Part shown: piece after piece, positions 36,610 to 48,328 of the stretch | Layout: each line of letters begins with the position of its first letter | How positions within the stretch are numbered: the first letter of the stretch is position 1 | NCBI GenBank assembly: GCA_036852015.1 | Contig: JAANDG010000112.1 | Location: forward strand, 124,001-188,000 | Source of the DNA: Pelodera strongyloides | Taxonomy: Eukaryota; Nematoda; Chromadorea; Rhabditida; Rhabditidae | Reading direction: 5' to 3' | DNA: 64,000 nt | Translations under genes and position numbers: made by a program | The notes under the pieces: generated by a model | Seen by the model: only the letters and a program-made list of their open reading frames with translations | Databases searched by the model: none | Told to the model about the DNA's origin: nothing

Positions 36610-37830
36610 ATTAGCAGACCCGACACGCGCAGATATGAAGACACCTTTGAGCTATAAACATCTTGCTTTTGGCTTTGGCACGGGGTAAAATTCCCGTTAG
36701 ATTTTTTCTGTCGGGATCTGTGTTTCTTTGCCTTCATCTCCTTGGATTTTTCTTTGACTTCATTTTTAACTTGCAACGCTGCGTGCCAATTAAATTCTTT
36801 GCTCTCAGTGAGCCTTTCCTTTTGCGCGCCCAGTACTGCGCCGTTCTGTTAACAGACCCGACACGCATTTATGTATTTTACCTTTTGCAACTCACGGGAT
36901 AAACTTCCCGTCTAAATCTTCTCAATGTCGGGATCTGTGTTTATTCCCTTTTGCTTATTGGATTACTGTTGGATTTCTATTCTGCATCGCTGCGTGCTCA
37001 CTAAGGTCTTCGCTCTATGTGAGCTTTTTTCCGCGCTTATCCTCAGTATACCGCGCCTTTTGTGCTGACAGACCCGACACGCATTTCTGCCTCCATGAGC
37101 CTTTTGCAACTCACGGGTAAACTTCCCGTCTAAATTCTCTCAATTCTCAATGTCGGGATCTGTGTTTGTTTTTATCTTCTTCATTACTATTTTATTATTT
37201 TGATTTTGCATCGCTGCTCTGCTGCGCACTAACTTATGGGCTCTGTTGAGCCTTATCTTCTGCGCGCAATTATACTGTACCGCGCCTTTTTTGTCAACAG
37301 ATCGGCACGCGTTTCTTTCTGATTTGCGTTTGCTCATTGCACACGGGTTAAAATTCCCGTTGAAATTTTACTCATTGCCGGGATCTGTGTTTTTTTATCG
37401 TCTTCATTACTATTTTATTATTTTGATTTTGCATCGCTGCTCTGCCGCTCACTAACTTCTTGACTCTGTTGAGCCTTTATCTTCCGCGCTCAATTATATT
37501 GTACCGCGCCTTTTTTGTCAACAGATCGGCACGCGTTTCTTTCCGATTTGCGTTTTTGCTCATTGCACACGGGTTAAAATTCCCGTTGAAATTTTACTCA
37601 TTGCCGGGATCTGTTTTTGTTTTTACCAAATGGACCATTTTTTACTTTGCATCTCTGCGTGCTGCTTTGAGTAAATCTCCTTGGCTCTGTGTGAGGTAGT
37701 TTGCCCTGTCTCAGTTCTGCGCCTCTTTTGTTGGCAGAACCTGACACGCGTTTTTACAATTGTACTGTTATTATCCACGGGTAAAATTCCCGTTAGACTG
37801 CATTCGTTCAGGTTCTGCTTTTCTCACTTT
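36610..37830 (+). ncRNA. Six-copy tandem array of a structured-RNA-like repeat
   Basis: Units repeat every 213-238 bp, with cores at about 36615-36722, 36853-36939, 37069-37164, 37298-37389, 37522-37615 and 37735-37819. Each core has an outer stem, a CACGGG(T)AAA(A/C)TTCCCGT hairpin and the closing strand. The outer stem is CAGACCCGACA with TGTCGGGATCTG in copies 1-3. In copies 4-5 it is CAGATCGGCA with TGCCGGGATCTG, and in copy 6 GCAGAACCTGA with TCAGGTTCTGC. Both strands change together, which indicates selection on pairing. Between cores, a GCTC(N4-5)GAGC mini-hairpin, followed in copies 1-4 by GCGC and a CCGCGCC-like block (CTGCGCC in copies 1 and 5), recurs in copies 1-5. The strand is inferred from the local T-richness. 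I match it to no known RNA family, and transcription is not shown. Confidence 0.55.
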
Positions 37831-38169
37831 ATTGCATTTTTCGCTTTGTTGATTTTCGCCGGATCCACAGTCACTGAGGTGACATTTCCTTTTTTTTGTT
37901 ACCCTTTTACCTTTTCAATACCTCTATGCGCACTTTGTAGTTCTGGCATAGCGCTCAGTTATGTCAGGATTACATTAAGTGGGAACTGGTGCGCAGATCA
38001 TATATATTCCCCAAGGAGCTCGGTGCTTCTTGGAGGAACACGTATTACTTTGAAACCTTCGGGTTTCCGTCTCTCTGGATAGTTCAGGCTTGGCAATTAT
38101 TGATTACTTTGAAATAAATATTTTCTGTCCGTCCTGTCTGTCCTCTATGTTCTATGTTTTTGTTTAGGT

Positions 38170-39450
38170 TTAGGTGCTGCGCGACCCGCCCCCGCCGCTG
38201 CGCCCCCCGCATCCAGCCTGCGCGTTCCCCTGCCGCGCGTCGCCGCTCCCCCCTTGAAGCGTCGCTTTCCCCTCCCCTGCCGCGCGTCTCTCCTCCTCCC
38301 CTGCCGCGCGTCGCTTCCCCCTTCCCTGCCGCGCGTCGCTTCCCCCCGTCCCCTGCCGCGCGTCGCTTCCCCCCGTCCCCTGCCGCGCGTCGCTTCCCCC
38401 GTCCCCTGCCGCGCGTCGCTTCCCCCTCCTCTCCCCCTCCTCCTCGCGCGTCGCTCCACCGCCTTGCCGCGCGTCGCGCGCGTGCCGCTCCGCTCCCCCC
38501 TTGCCGCGCGTCGCTCCCCCTCGCGCGTCGCTCCACCCCTTGCCGCCGCTCCCGCGCGTCGCTCCACCCCTTGCCGCTCGTCGCTCCCCCCTCCTCCTTG
38601 CCGCGCGCGCGTCGCTTTACCCATCCCCTCCGCCGTCGCTTCCCCCTCCCCTGCCGCGCGTCGCTCCCCCTCCCCTCGCGTCGCTCCTTGCCGCGCGTCC
38701 CCTCCCCTCTCTTGCCGCCCCCTGCCGCGGTCGCTCCCCTCCCCCGCGTCCGCTCCACCCTCCCTTGCCGCGCGTCCCTCCCCTCCCTTGCCGCGCGTCG
38801 CTCCCCCCCCCTTGCCGCGTCCGCTCCCCCCCCTCCCGCTCCCCCCCCCTCCCTTGCCGCGTCCCCCCCCCCCTCCGCGCGTCCCTCCCGCCTCGCGCGG
38901 CTCCCTCCCCCTCTGTGCATCCCCTCTCCCTGCGCGTGCCCGCGTGCCCCCCTCCCTCCCCCCCCTCCTTGCCGCGCGTCCCCTTCCCCCTCCGCGCGTT
39001 CCCCTCCCCTTGCCGCTTGCCTCCCCTGCCGCGCGTCCCCTTGCCTCGCGGCTCCCCCTCCCCCTTACCGCGCTCCCCTCCCCCTCCCTCCGCGCGTCCC
39101 CTTCCCCTCCCTTGCCGCGCGTTTCCGCCCTCCCTTGCCGCGCGTCGCTCCCCCTCCCCCTTGCCGCGCGTCCGCGTTCCGCTCCCCCTCCCCTTCGCGT
39201 CCCCTCCCCTCCCTTGCCGCGCGTCCCCCTCCCCTCTTTTGCGCTCCCCCTCCCTTGCCGCGCGTCGCTCCCCCTCCCCTGCCGCGCGTCCCCTTCCCCT
39301 TCCTTGTCGCGCGTCCCCTTCCCCTTCCTTGTCGCGCGTCCCCTCCCCCTCCCCCTTGCCGCGCGTTTCCGCCCTCCCCTGCCGCTCAGCGCTCCCCTTC
39401 CCTTGCCGCGCGCCGCTCCCCCCCCCTTGCCGCGCGTCCACGTGTGGTGT
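38170..39450. repeat. 1.3-kb GC-rich minisatellite
   Basis: Variable units of about 20-27 bp built on CCCTTGCCGCGCGTCGCTCC and CCCTCCCC. The + strand is almost free of A. The frames of 280-450 codons on both strands are composition artefacts: three + frames are open at once and give Pro/Arg/Ser/Leu-rich low-complexity strings. The many CpG sites may make it a methylated or promoter-like island, which the sequence alone cannot decide. Confidence 0.95.
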
Positions 39451-40923
39451 GGGTCGGTCGCGTCCTCCATTTTGCATTATTTATGTCCAATATCATGTAA
39501 ATATCGTATCAGCATTACGACAGATTAGACTTGAAAATTGCCTACTTTCCACAGAGAAGTCCAGCTAATTGTAAGTTCCGCGAGCGTGACCTTATTTTTA
39601 TTGTAGGCCTTAGTTCTTTGCTGGCCAATTGTTCCATGGTATTAGTGGTAATCTGTTTGTAGTGAACACTTTGTGTCGAGCGGCTAATGTGTACGCAGCA
39701 GCGTTTGTCCACTGTTATATGTTGGAGGTCATATACGTCGAACTGCTGGTTCACCTTTACTTCCCTAAAACGTAACAATTATCGGTGATTTGTTTGTAAC
39801 AGTGCCTTGATACAATGTATCTTTTGTGATACATTTTAAGCTGTTGGTAAAAGTAAGCAGTTGATATGGGACACTAACATTACCATACGTGCGTAATTGC
39901 TTGGCTGTGTTCGAGGTGTTCGCGATGTACATTTTTATATAATTCTTTCCTTTATTCCCAACTATGCAGCTTAATATTTTTGAGGGTTTTTATTTATTTG
40001 TATAGACAGACACAGGCGGAAACGCTGAATCATTTCTGTTCACTATCACTACAAAGCAATGAGTCTTTTTCGGTTTTCTCGATCAATTTTAACGATTAAA
40101 CTACAAACTACACGGTACGCATTATGATTACTGATTCGTAGTTAACGTTTTGATTTACTTCAAGGCTATATTATTTGGAAAATAGATAACTAAAATATCT
40201 ACAACACAATTATTCAATTTCTGTTCTTCTAAACCACATACATCAATAATTACTATAAGTCTCATGACATGCGCTCAAAGCATTATCCTGTCAGAAATGA
40301 AAATCGAGATAGTTTTACGTTATTTGACGTCACTGATCCATTGAGCAGGGAAGTGTACACGGCTGACACGTACGCTTGTGTAGAGGTTTGCATATTATGT
40401 TTTTTTTTGGTGATAAAAATGGACTGGCCAACTTTACGACAATTACTCGGGGAATTGCGAAACAAAAAATATCGGTAATACAGGGACATACTTACTATGG
40501 ACCTTGCTTACAAGGGAGAGAACACGTATGCATATTATCTGAGCCCGTTGGTAATAAAATTCCTACGATTCCATGCTGAATTTTATTTTTACTTCAATAG
40601 AAAGTATCATGTACTGGTAAGATAAAGAATATATTGCAATACATTTACAGCGATTCACAGATGCTTCTACTAATTGTAAGAATAACTGTAGCAAGTTGTT
40701 CTTTTAAACCGATTTGGCCTGAAAGCATAGTTTTTTTTGTCGTTAAATTCTGGCCTTGGTTTACCTTTTTATGTGATGTTCCCCTGTTGAAAGTTGGCGA
40801 TTAAAACTTTATATTTCACGTTCCGGTTCCTGTTTTATCGCTCTACCGCCTGCATCGTGCAGTTTGAATAGTCACCTTTTACATTGCGCACTTTCCGCCT
40901 ATTATATTTGGACCATATGAAAA
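39451..40923. other. T-rich non-coding interval
   Basis: No supported gene. Short open frames at 40.27-40.58 kb overlap on both strands and show no domain. Confidence 0.4.
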
Positions 40924-41091
40924 TACTATAAAGCAATACGGCACGTGGTTTCTGAAGTGTATTGTATTCATCTGATATTTTCCGTGTGTTATATTATGTG
41001 ATACGCCAGAAAGACACACAATTTGCATACAATACACGAGAATACAGTGGTCCAGTCGCTACGAAAACCACATGCCATGCTCCTTTAGTAT
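40924..41091. mobile_element. MITE, CACGTGG family, copy 1 of a direct pair
   Basis: The left end ACTATAAAGCAATACGGCACGTGGTTTC is inversely repeated near the right end (AAAACCACATGCCATGCTCCTT). A GTATTGTATTC and ATACAATACAC pair lies further in. A second copy lies 250 bp to the right in the same orientation. Confidence 0.8.
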
Positions 41092-41173
41092 CAGGATAGA
41101 GTTATATATATAGTTTATTGATCACATATATCAAAAAAGACACACATAATCAAATGGATACCCTAAGACGAAA

Positions 41174-41340
41174 TACTATAAAGCAATACGGCACGTGGTT
41201 TCTGAAGTGTATTGTATTCATCTGATATTTTCCGTGTGTTATATTATGTGATATGCCAGAAAGGCACACAATTTGCATACAATACACGAGAATACAGTGG
41301 TCCAGTCGCTTCGCAAACCACCTGCCATGCTCCTTATAGT
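41174..41340. mobile_element. MITE, CACGTGG family, copy 2 of a direct pair
   Basis: Nearly identical to 40,924-41,091. Identity extends past the right terminus (ATCAGGATAGAGTT in both), which suggests that the pair arose by segmental duplication rather than two insertions. Confidence 0.8.
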
Positions 41341-43436
41341 ATCAGGATAGAGTTCAGATCATAAAAACCACGCTTTGTGTTTATCTCTACATGTTCATTG
41401 TTTGGTATTGAATTACATTTTTGTTTATATTCACACTAGCAGAATGATTTTGTTTCTGTAAGTTTGACGAACAAAGAAATGACTCATAAAAATTCAGCTC
41501 GCATATAAAAATCGTATAAATAAAAAAATAAAACATTCTCACATTAGTCACGTCAAGCCGTGTGACATTTCAACATTTTTTTTACTCGTAAATCTTTTAT
41601 AATGCATTGTAGGCAAATACATTGATGATCGATAAATAAAAATTGACCTTGTGTTTAGAAATACATTTCTAATATTTCCATTTTTTTCGCCTCTGCCATG
41701 AGGAACCATATGCCGATGCGCCGAACGTTGCATTTTACATGTATCTATAATTAGGGAGTTTATTGAAAAGTTATTGTATCTAACAATAAGAACATCACAA
41801 TATCATAACCTCTATTTGTAAGTAGAGATAGCTTATGTAGTGAATAATGCAGCAGGAAATTTTTGTCGTACTCAACGTAAGTACGGCATTTCATTGTACA
41901 TGGTCATATGAATTTCTTTCGACTGTTGGTTGGCCGAATGGCCGTAGGACACGGATACAAACGTTCTAAATTTGCTTTCTTCCCGATGGTCGCTATTGTT
42001 TGAGAGGGTTTTACATTTTGATTAACCAACCTTTCGTATTTTCATACAAGTTACCAACTACCTTCCCGCATTACGACATTTACGTACGCTCTGAATTCCC
42101 AACCAGAGCATTTTTTTTATAAAACGGCCAGAACTGCGCTAATATCATATGGTTAACTTTTATTTGTTTGTCTCTACATTATAATGAAGTCAAAGTATGC
42201 GTCAGCTGGTCATAAAGTAAATAGAGAATTGCACCTAATTAGCATATTATACCTGTTGGACTGTAAGCCAGGTCATGGCGTGAAAAGCAGCTTAACGGCA
42301 ATACGCGTTTTGACGTCACGACAAAAATATTGCTAAATAGTTATGAAACGGCGTACATACTATAAAATCGCTGTAGCGGTTTTCTGCCCCGCTCTCGAGC
42401 CAATATTTGAAGCGAAAATTGACAATAAATCTAAAGAAATGCCTAAAGAAATGGAGGAAAAGAATGAAGTAAGGAATTTTATTTATTTATTTTGCATACT
42501 CATCTCACAACTTCCCCTTTTGAAGTTCAGTTCTGTAAGGTTTCTTTTCATTTGATGAATAGAATCTGATATTTATTTTTATACCATTCTGCTTTATATC
42601 CCGTACAACGGTCACTTCTCATACTTATACCTCACTTTAGTTGATACTTTTTGGTGTTTTGTATGTTTTATTTCCTATTTTATATCCCTCATTATCCCCA
42701 TAAACCTAGCTACTGCTCTAAGCTTTTTTCAAAAGCCTCTCTTTTACTATAAACTTTCATCGGAATCAGATCATTACTACAAACGAGAAGTGTATCCAAA
42801 GTATTTTATGCACTAATATAATTCATGTTTATTTAAAAAATAGCTATTTAATACGTTCTTACAAGTCATGTTCAATTCGTACGTCCTTGGAAAACGCTTA
42901 ACTCACTATTTTTGTTCCAAAAGGATTTTTTCTTTGCTTGTAATCCTGTTCTTCCATGGTGACTCACACGTATTAGGCGTAGATTGTTCAAAACACCAAT
43001 GTTTGTGTGATGTCTGTTCATTCATATCAAATCAATGGTCGAATGTCGCTTACACATCAGAGATCAGCGAACAAAACTTTTGCAGTTGAACCTTAGACCT
43101 TAATTAAAATTAAAGTAACTAACTAACTATTAATTTGACTAAAATTATTGCTTACAATTAGTTATCATTGATTTTATTTACTGTGCTCCTTTGTTGTATT
43201 TGTCAGTTTTGTAAGTAATTAGGCGGAATTGATTAATGGTAAAGATGGTGCGTAGTTTTTGGAAATGTTTACTTTTTTCAGGTTCTCTCTGTCTCTGTAA
43301 TCTTCTCTGTCTCTCTTGGTTAGGGTTTTAGTTTTAAACAGTGTGCTTTTTCCTTGCACAACATTCAGTAAATTTCAAAGCGCATTCAGATTAAGAACTT
43401 TTAGTGTATGGTTGCCTTGTCAAAAAAGTACACTTA
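41341..43436. other. T-rich interval with one possible first exon at 42,343-42,468
   Basis: An ATG at 42,343 opens a 42-codon segment (MKRRTYYKIAVAVFCPALEP, later KSKEMPKEMEEKNE) that ends at a GTAAGG donor. It could be the first exon of a + gene continuing to 45.2 kb, but its phase (0) does not match the phase 1 needed there. Nothing else is supported. Confidence 0.25.
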
Positions 43437-43500
43437 TTTAAAGCGGTATAGCAGCCGGTTTTTGATCATTTTGATGCGCGTGCTGGATTGCTGCTGCTGA
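43437..43500. mobile_element. Left part of a TTTAAAGCGG MITE, apparently interrupted
   Basis: TTTAAAGCGGTATAGCAGCC and a GGTTTTTGA block match the family ends. The sequence breaks at 43,501, where another inverted-repeat element starts. A possible continuation after 44,420 lacks a clear right end. Confidence 0.45.
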
Positions 43501-44419
43501 GGCCGGTTTCACAAAAGTTTAACTCCGGTTAGGATAGGTTAACTTTATCCTCAGGGTGGCTGCCCCGTGGGGTAGCTAACCTGCTAACCCTCCACCCATT
43601 TCACAAAGGTTTACCGCCGCAGGGCGGCTAACCCGGCACTATCCCTTTGGCTGCGCATCCTGAAATACAACGTTGTGCTGAGTACGCAGCCAAAGGCGGC
43701 AAAAATGTTTGTTATACTCGATTTTGGCAAAGTGTTCGAATTATTTGTATGTGATATGTAAGGAAGGGCATAATTAAAGGTTAAAGTCGCTTCTAGTCTG
43801 AGTATTAAGCAGCAATTGAATAAAAAGGTTGTCAATAAGGTAATGATAAAGAGTGAAAAGCTTAGTTTGGTAATAAACTATACATTTTAATTTGTTTCAC
43901 CTATATCAGCTTATTTGATTTCTTATCGAGCACGTATTATCTTTTTAGGCTCATAGTTTGTAGCAAATTTTGGGTAGTTTATAAGAAAAACATGATAGTA
44001 TATTTAAAAAAAAAACTAATAGTATATTTGGGTATTATTATTATATACATTTTTTGTTCATGACGATTAAACAAAAAATATGGGAAATATTTATTTCTCG
44101 TATGTTCAAATTATAGTTCTTTTAAAAAAATGTAACGAATACATAAATATACATTAAATACACTCCTAAGACCTTTCTTATTGCATTTCGTTACCACATA
44201 TTGCCAGCGAAACTCGTGGTGCGAGCTGGGCAGGGTTAACCTGAGTCCGGACTCGGGTTAACCCTGCCCCGAGTTTGGCTTGGAAAGAGAGGTCACGGGT
44301 TAACCTTACCCCTGCTCGGGATAGAGTTATCCCGGGTTAAATTTTTGTGAAATGGGTTTCTCTCTCGCGAGGCTGGGTTAGGCTCCCTACCCCGGAGTTA
44401 AATTTTTGTGAAACCGGCC
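43501..44419. mobile_element. Non-autonomous DNA element with GGCCGGTTTCACAAAA ends
   Basis: A 919-bp segment bounded by inverted repeats: the left end is GGCCGGTTTCACAAAAGTTTAACTCC and the right end is its near reverse complement. Subterminal GGGTTAACC-type inverted repeats and GC-rich palindromes lie inside both ends (for example TCCGGACTCGGGTTAACCCTG near 44,245). The centre is AT-rich and has no transposase frame. I could not see a target-site duplication. Confidence 0.8.
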
Positions 44420-44723
44420 TGGACGCTGTATTCCCATGCAGTTTAGCAAATAACTGTGCGGTATTTGCCCAATTTTTAGTCTAATTATGTTTATTTGCGT
44501 ACAAAGGTGGAAATTCAATCGTTGGACATGCTTTCAAAAGAGGTTGTTATCCTGCTTTAATGTCATTATGCAAATTTTCTATCCATTTGTACATACGACG
44601 CCGGCATACAATGTATGTTACTTTAATCAACAAACACAGTGATGTACTGTCATAAATCCCAAAATTCACCTTATCTAAAATCTAATTTCTTAAAAAATCA
44701 TTATTGGAACATCTCTGTTAATG

Positions 44724-44875
44724 TTTTCCAAGCTTGTTCCGAGAAACTAGGCCTCTCCAAGCTTGTTCCGACTATTTTCCCAGTATTCTCCAACAACTTT
44801 CTCGGGCCAAGCTAGGAAATCCCGAGTTTCTCGGGCCAAGCTGGGAAAATACTGGGCCCAAGCTCGGGAATTCCG
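44724..44875. mobile_element. Degenerate inverted-repeat element, CCAAGCTTGTTCC family
   Basis: Contains CCAAGCTTGTTCCGA twice on the left. GGGCCAAGCT(A/G)GGAAA and CCCAAGCTCGGGAATT lie on the right, with CCCAGTATT facing AATACTGGG. It is related to the palindrome at 48.2 kb. Confidence 0.65.
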
Positions 44876-45225
44876 ACGGGGAAAACGCAAGTGTACGCAA
44901 TGCTACAATTTACGGACGATCAGTGTGCGTTACTTTCATCAATTATACCGCCTCCGCCGCGTGCGCGTTTGCTCAAAAAATTTCAATTGAAGAATTTTGC
45001 TCGTTATATTGATGTTATATTTACTGTTATTGTGTGTGTGACTTATTACGTATACGCTTATTACAGTTAAATGATACTGCGCTCGTTTAGCTGTTAAATA
45101 TGTAGTTTTGCCGTAATGTTATATTCGTAATTGTGGAAAGTTTCCCATTCCATTATTTCGCTATTTGGTTACATCCAATGCATAAATGTCATTCGTCTTT
45201 CTCTTCATAACTGTATTATAGGAAG

Positions 45226-47520
45226 TGAAGACTTCCTGTCGGTCCGAATGATTATGGGGGATAGAATCATGGTCTCCTCGCAGGACTGGACTCGCCGCTC
45301 GCCATCCAGGCTCAAGTTCAAAGATGTAAGCAGGTTCGCACTTCTGCTTCTTATTCATTGTCCCCGTCTGTCTTTATAGTAAGTCATTGATAGGAAGATA
45401 AGTATTGTTTCGCACATGGGGCGAACCGGCAATCTGTGCAGACTGTGCGTGCTACCACAAAGTAGCTTTCATATAAGCCCAAAAGATCAATTGTCTTTAC
45501 TATGTGCTCATTGTGCTACAGGTTGGACGTGGGGCTCCGAATTCTCCATAAATCGTTCATCTTCATTGTTCAGAGGATGTTTGTTTCATTAAATCATTAA
45601 ATGATGTCTTTGAAGCTATTCTGGAGTGGACCAGTGGACCCGAACTCTATCAGCGTACTCGTACTCGGTGGTATTGACCCACATAGTGTGGTAACAGAAA
45701 ATACCTAATCGATTGCTAATGAAATTATATAGTCGATTAATCCGTTGGTTGTGATTCTTGCGAATATATGTACTTATGTAACGGCCTCCGATTCAACCAG
45801 TCATTATCTAGAGATAATTGCGTTGCTGAATCTTTTTTATGCTTACAGATTTTGCTGGCTAAATGTCTTCTCTCTTCTCTTTAAGCGCATCCCACCAACC
45901 ATGTATAAATTTATTGCAGATGCACAGCCTGAAGTGAAGCTGAAGGATAAGGACTGAGGCTCACAACGTTTTGTACCGTTCCAAATGAAGTGGTCGGGTG
46001 GTCGCATGCATATGGAATTAAAAGGATTAAGGCAACCGCGGGAACTTCTCATCTAGCAGGTAAATGTTTTATTTTCTAATCGGCGTATGATTTATTATGC
46101 GCTTAAAATTTTTAATTAAGTCTTTTATGCGCAGTAATTTGTGTTTATTTTACCTTTCGGTCTTCCGGTGTAAATATAATTACCATTTGCTTGAGTTTGT
46201 TTTCGGTCGCTAAAACAAAGGCAAAACAAGGAAATTACACCAAGTGATATGCCTGTAGTGTACGCGTACGCGTTAGGATATACTGCAAAAAAAGTGTAAA
46301 ATATCTTGTTATATAAAAGAGTAACTGTAGCGTAATTTGCATACCGATGTGCGTTACGGAAATGCAAATTTCGGGTTCGGTTCGGTATAAAAAGAAGATT
46401 TCGCAGCTGAATATCGAAATAGCGTATTCAATTGTTTCCTATTATGTGAATTCTTATGAACGTTCGAAGCTTTGTATATAAATATAAGTATGCCCATGCT
46501 AAACCAACATATTTCCATGTAAGTCGAACCAGTCGGCGTGAGCCGACTGGTTATACATAAATGCATTTGTCCTACGTAGGTTTCAAATTATTGTGGACCT
46601 CTAAGGAAACGCCAACACCATAATTTTTATTCTTATTGCCGTATTTTAGGTTGGCTAACTCTGAACTCTCCCAATTAAAGCGGATTGGAGATTAGACTAT
46701 TGGAGGTTCTCCTACCTTCTACTTGCCAGACGAGGTAAATATATTTCTAGTTTTGCCGATTCATATCTGCCTCCTCTAGTGCCTCTTCATATTGTTACCC
46801 CTTTCCCCTCTATATATGTGGTTTATGTTTACCCTTTGTTATTTGGATTTGGATTTAGAATTGAGTGTGCCCTTTTATAATGCTAACGATCGGTGAAAAA
46901 TAATTAAGCGCTTTGTTTTTCCAATAATGTATGTAACCTATTATTTCAGGTCGATCCACTGGGCTGGCAAAAAAAGAGATGATACTGTTCAGCACCCCAC
47001 TGCATAAGGTATACTTTTGTTATCCATAAGGTATACTTTAAGGTATACTTTAATGGAGCTCATTTGTTGAATCCTGTGCCTTTCATTTTTCCGTTGGGTG
47101 TTGTTCGCACTTACTGGGAACTTAAACTTAGGGGACTGCCTTTACATTTTTAACGCGGTAGCGGTATACGACAGTTCTCGCAAACTTGCAATGTATTTGT
47201 ATGTAGGGGCAGCATTCTCGCTGATGTACGCGTAGATTACGCAAACAGCCGCTCGATGTGCGTTTTTCATGCCAAAATTGCATTTACGTTTCGAACGTTT
47301 GGAAACTCGGCCGTTGTCCGCTGTCCAGCTTTAAATATCTTGCTATCTTGGCTATCTGCTATTTATGGGGAAATATAAAAATAAAAGCTTAATGATTTCA
47401 GGAGCTTCTCGTTACGAGGGTCGTGAAGGGAAAGGCGCTGAGCGCCACAGAGCCATAATCTACCTGATTGGTCGAGGTTTTTCGTATTAGATGCTCTTAA
47501 TTTCTCTTAGGTAATTAGAG
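45226..47520 (+). other. Multi-exon + transcription unit, unclear coding status
   Basis: Exon-like segments: about 45,226-45,326 (donor GTAAGC), about 45,887-45,957 or beyond, about 46,649-46,735 (donor GTAAAT), about 46,950-47,008 (donor GTATAC) and about 47,402-47,510. The first is open in one frame (SEDFLSVRMIMGDRIMVSSQ, ending RLKFKD). It joins in phase to the second, which reads RIPPTMYKFIADAQPEVKLK and stops at 45,955-45,957. No upstream exon of matching phase was found, and the later segments are closed, as in a 3' UTR or non-coding RNA. No family is recognised. Confidence 0.3.
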
Positions 47521-48203
47521 AATCCCTAGGTTTCTATTTGATTTCTCGATTTAAAACGTAAAGGTAGGACTCGTGCTACCCAAGTTTAATTTTTTTTTAG
47601 CTATTTGCTTGTAGTAGTAGTTAATTTTTGGTGTGGACGTATTTACTGTGACGTTTGATAACGTTTTTCTCCATTGATACGTTTTCTAGCCGCTTAATTG
47701 GTAAAAATGGTACGATCTACTAAACCCGTGTGCCTTTGCGAATTCCGCGTTTTAATTCGTCCTGTCTTAGTTCATAGGTACTTTTTACTACGTTAATAAT
47801 TTCCGTGGTCTTATTATTGGTTTATGCAGTTTTTACATAAGTACGAATATTAGTTAGATAGTTAGTGTAATATATATATGCACTACAGTAATCGTATTAA
47901 TACTAAGTCGTAACGTGTGTGATGTATTAGTGTGTTACTATTCTAATCTAATAGTATTAATAGTATATCTCGTAATATTTTCGTATAAGTTTTTTTACTC
48001 TAGAAAAAACAATAAGTATACGATAAGGATAGTATTTTTATTGGCCAAACATGTTGCTTTTATTGTATTTGGCATCGCTTTTGTTGTTTTAAAATAAATA
48101 TATACATTTTATTATTATTTTTATATGGGCGGCGGTTTTTTGCCGCGGTGCGGCGAGGGGTGGGAATTGTATCGTTGTCTGCGCTCTCCTCGGCGAGAGT
48201 GCG
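47521..48203. other. AT-rich non-coding interval
   Basis: No feature is supported. Confidence 0.4.
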
Positions 48204-48328
48204 TTTCCAAGCTTGATCCCAGGATTTTCCGAGCTTGGACCCAGTAAAAACCCAGTAGAAAAACAATACAATTCTACTGGGTTTTTACTGGGTCCAAGCT
48301 CGGAGAATCCTGGGAACAAGCTTGGAAA
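48204..48328. mobile_element. Near-perfect palindromic MITE (125 bp)
   Basis: TTTCCAAGCTTGATCCCAGG... pairs with ...CCTGGGAACAAGCTTGGAAA across arms of about 57 bp, with few mismatches and a short loop. The inner arms read ACCCAGTAAAAACCCAGTAG and CTACTGGGTTTTTACTGGGT. It is related to the degenerate copy at 44.7 kb. Confidence 0.9.

Noticed and set aside
37000..37830. Spliced-leader or snRNA gene cluster
   Set aside because: The period and tandem layout fit, but there is no consistent Sm-site, no constant donor-bearing 5' leader, and copy 6 lacks the T-rich segment seen in some others.
37000..37830. MicroRNA precursors
   Set aside because: The outer stem is only about 10-12 bp, too short for a ~22-nt duplex, and the internal loop is very large.
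38084..39568. Open frames of 280-450 codons on both strands
   Set aside because: Three + frames and two minus frames are open at the same time because the GC-rich minisatellite lacks A and T; the translations are low-complexity Pro/Arg or Gly/Arg strings without start context or domains.
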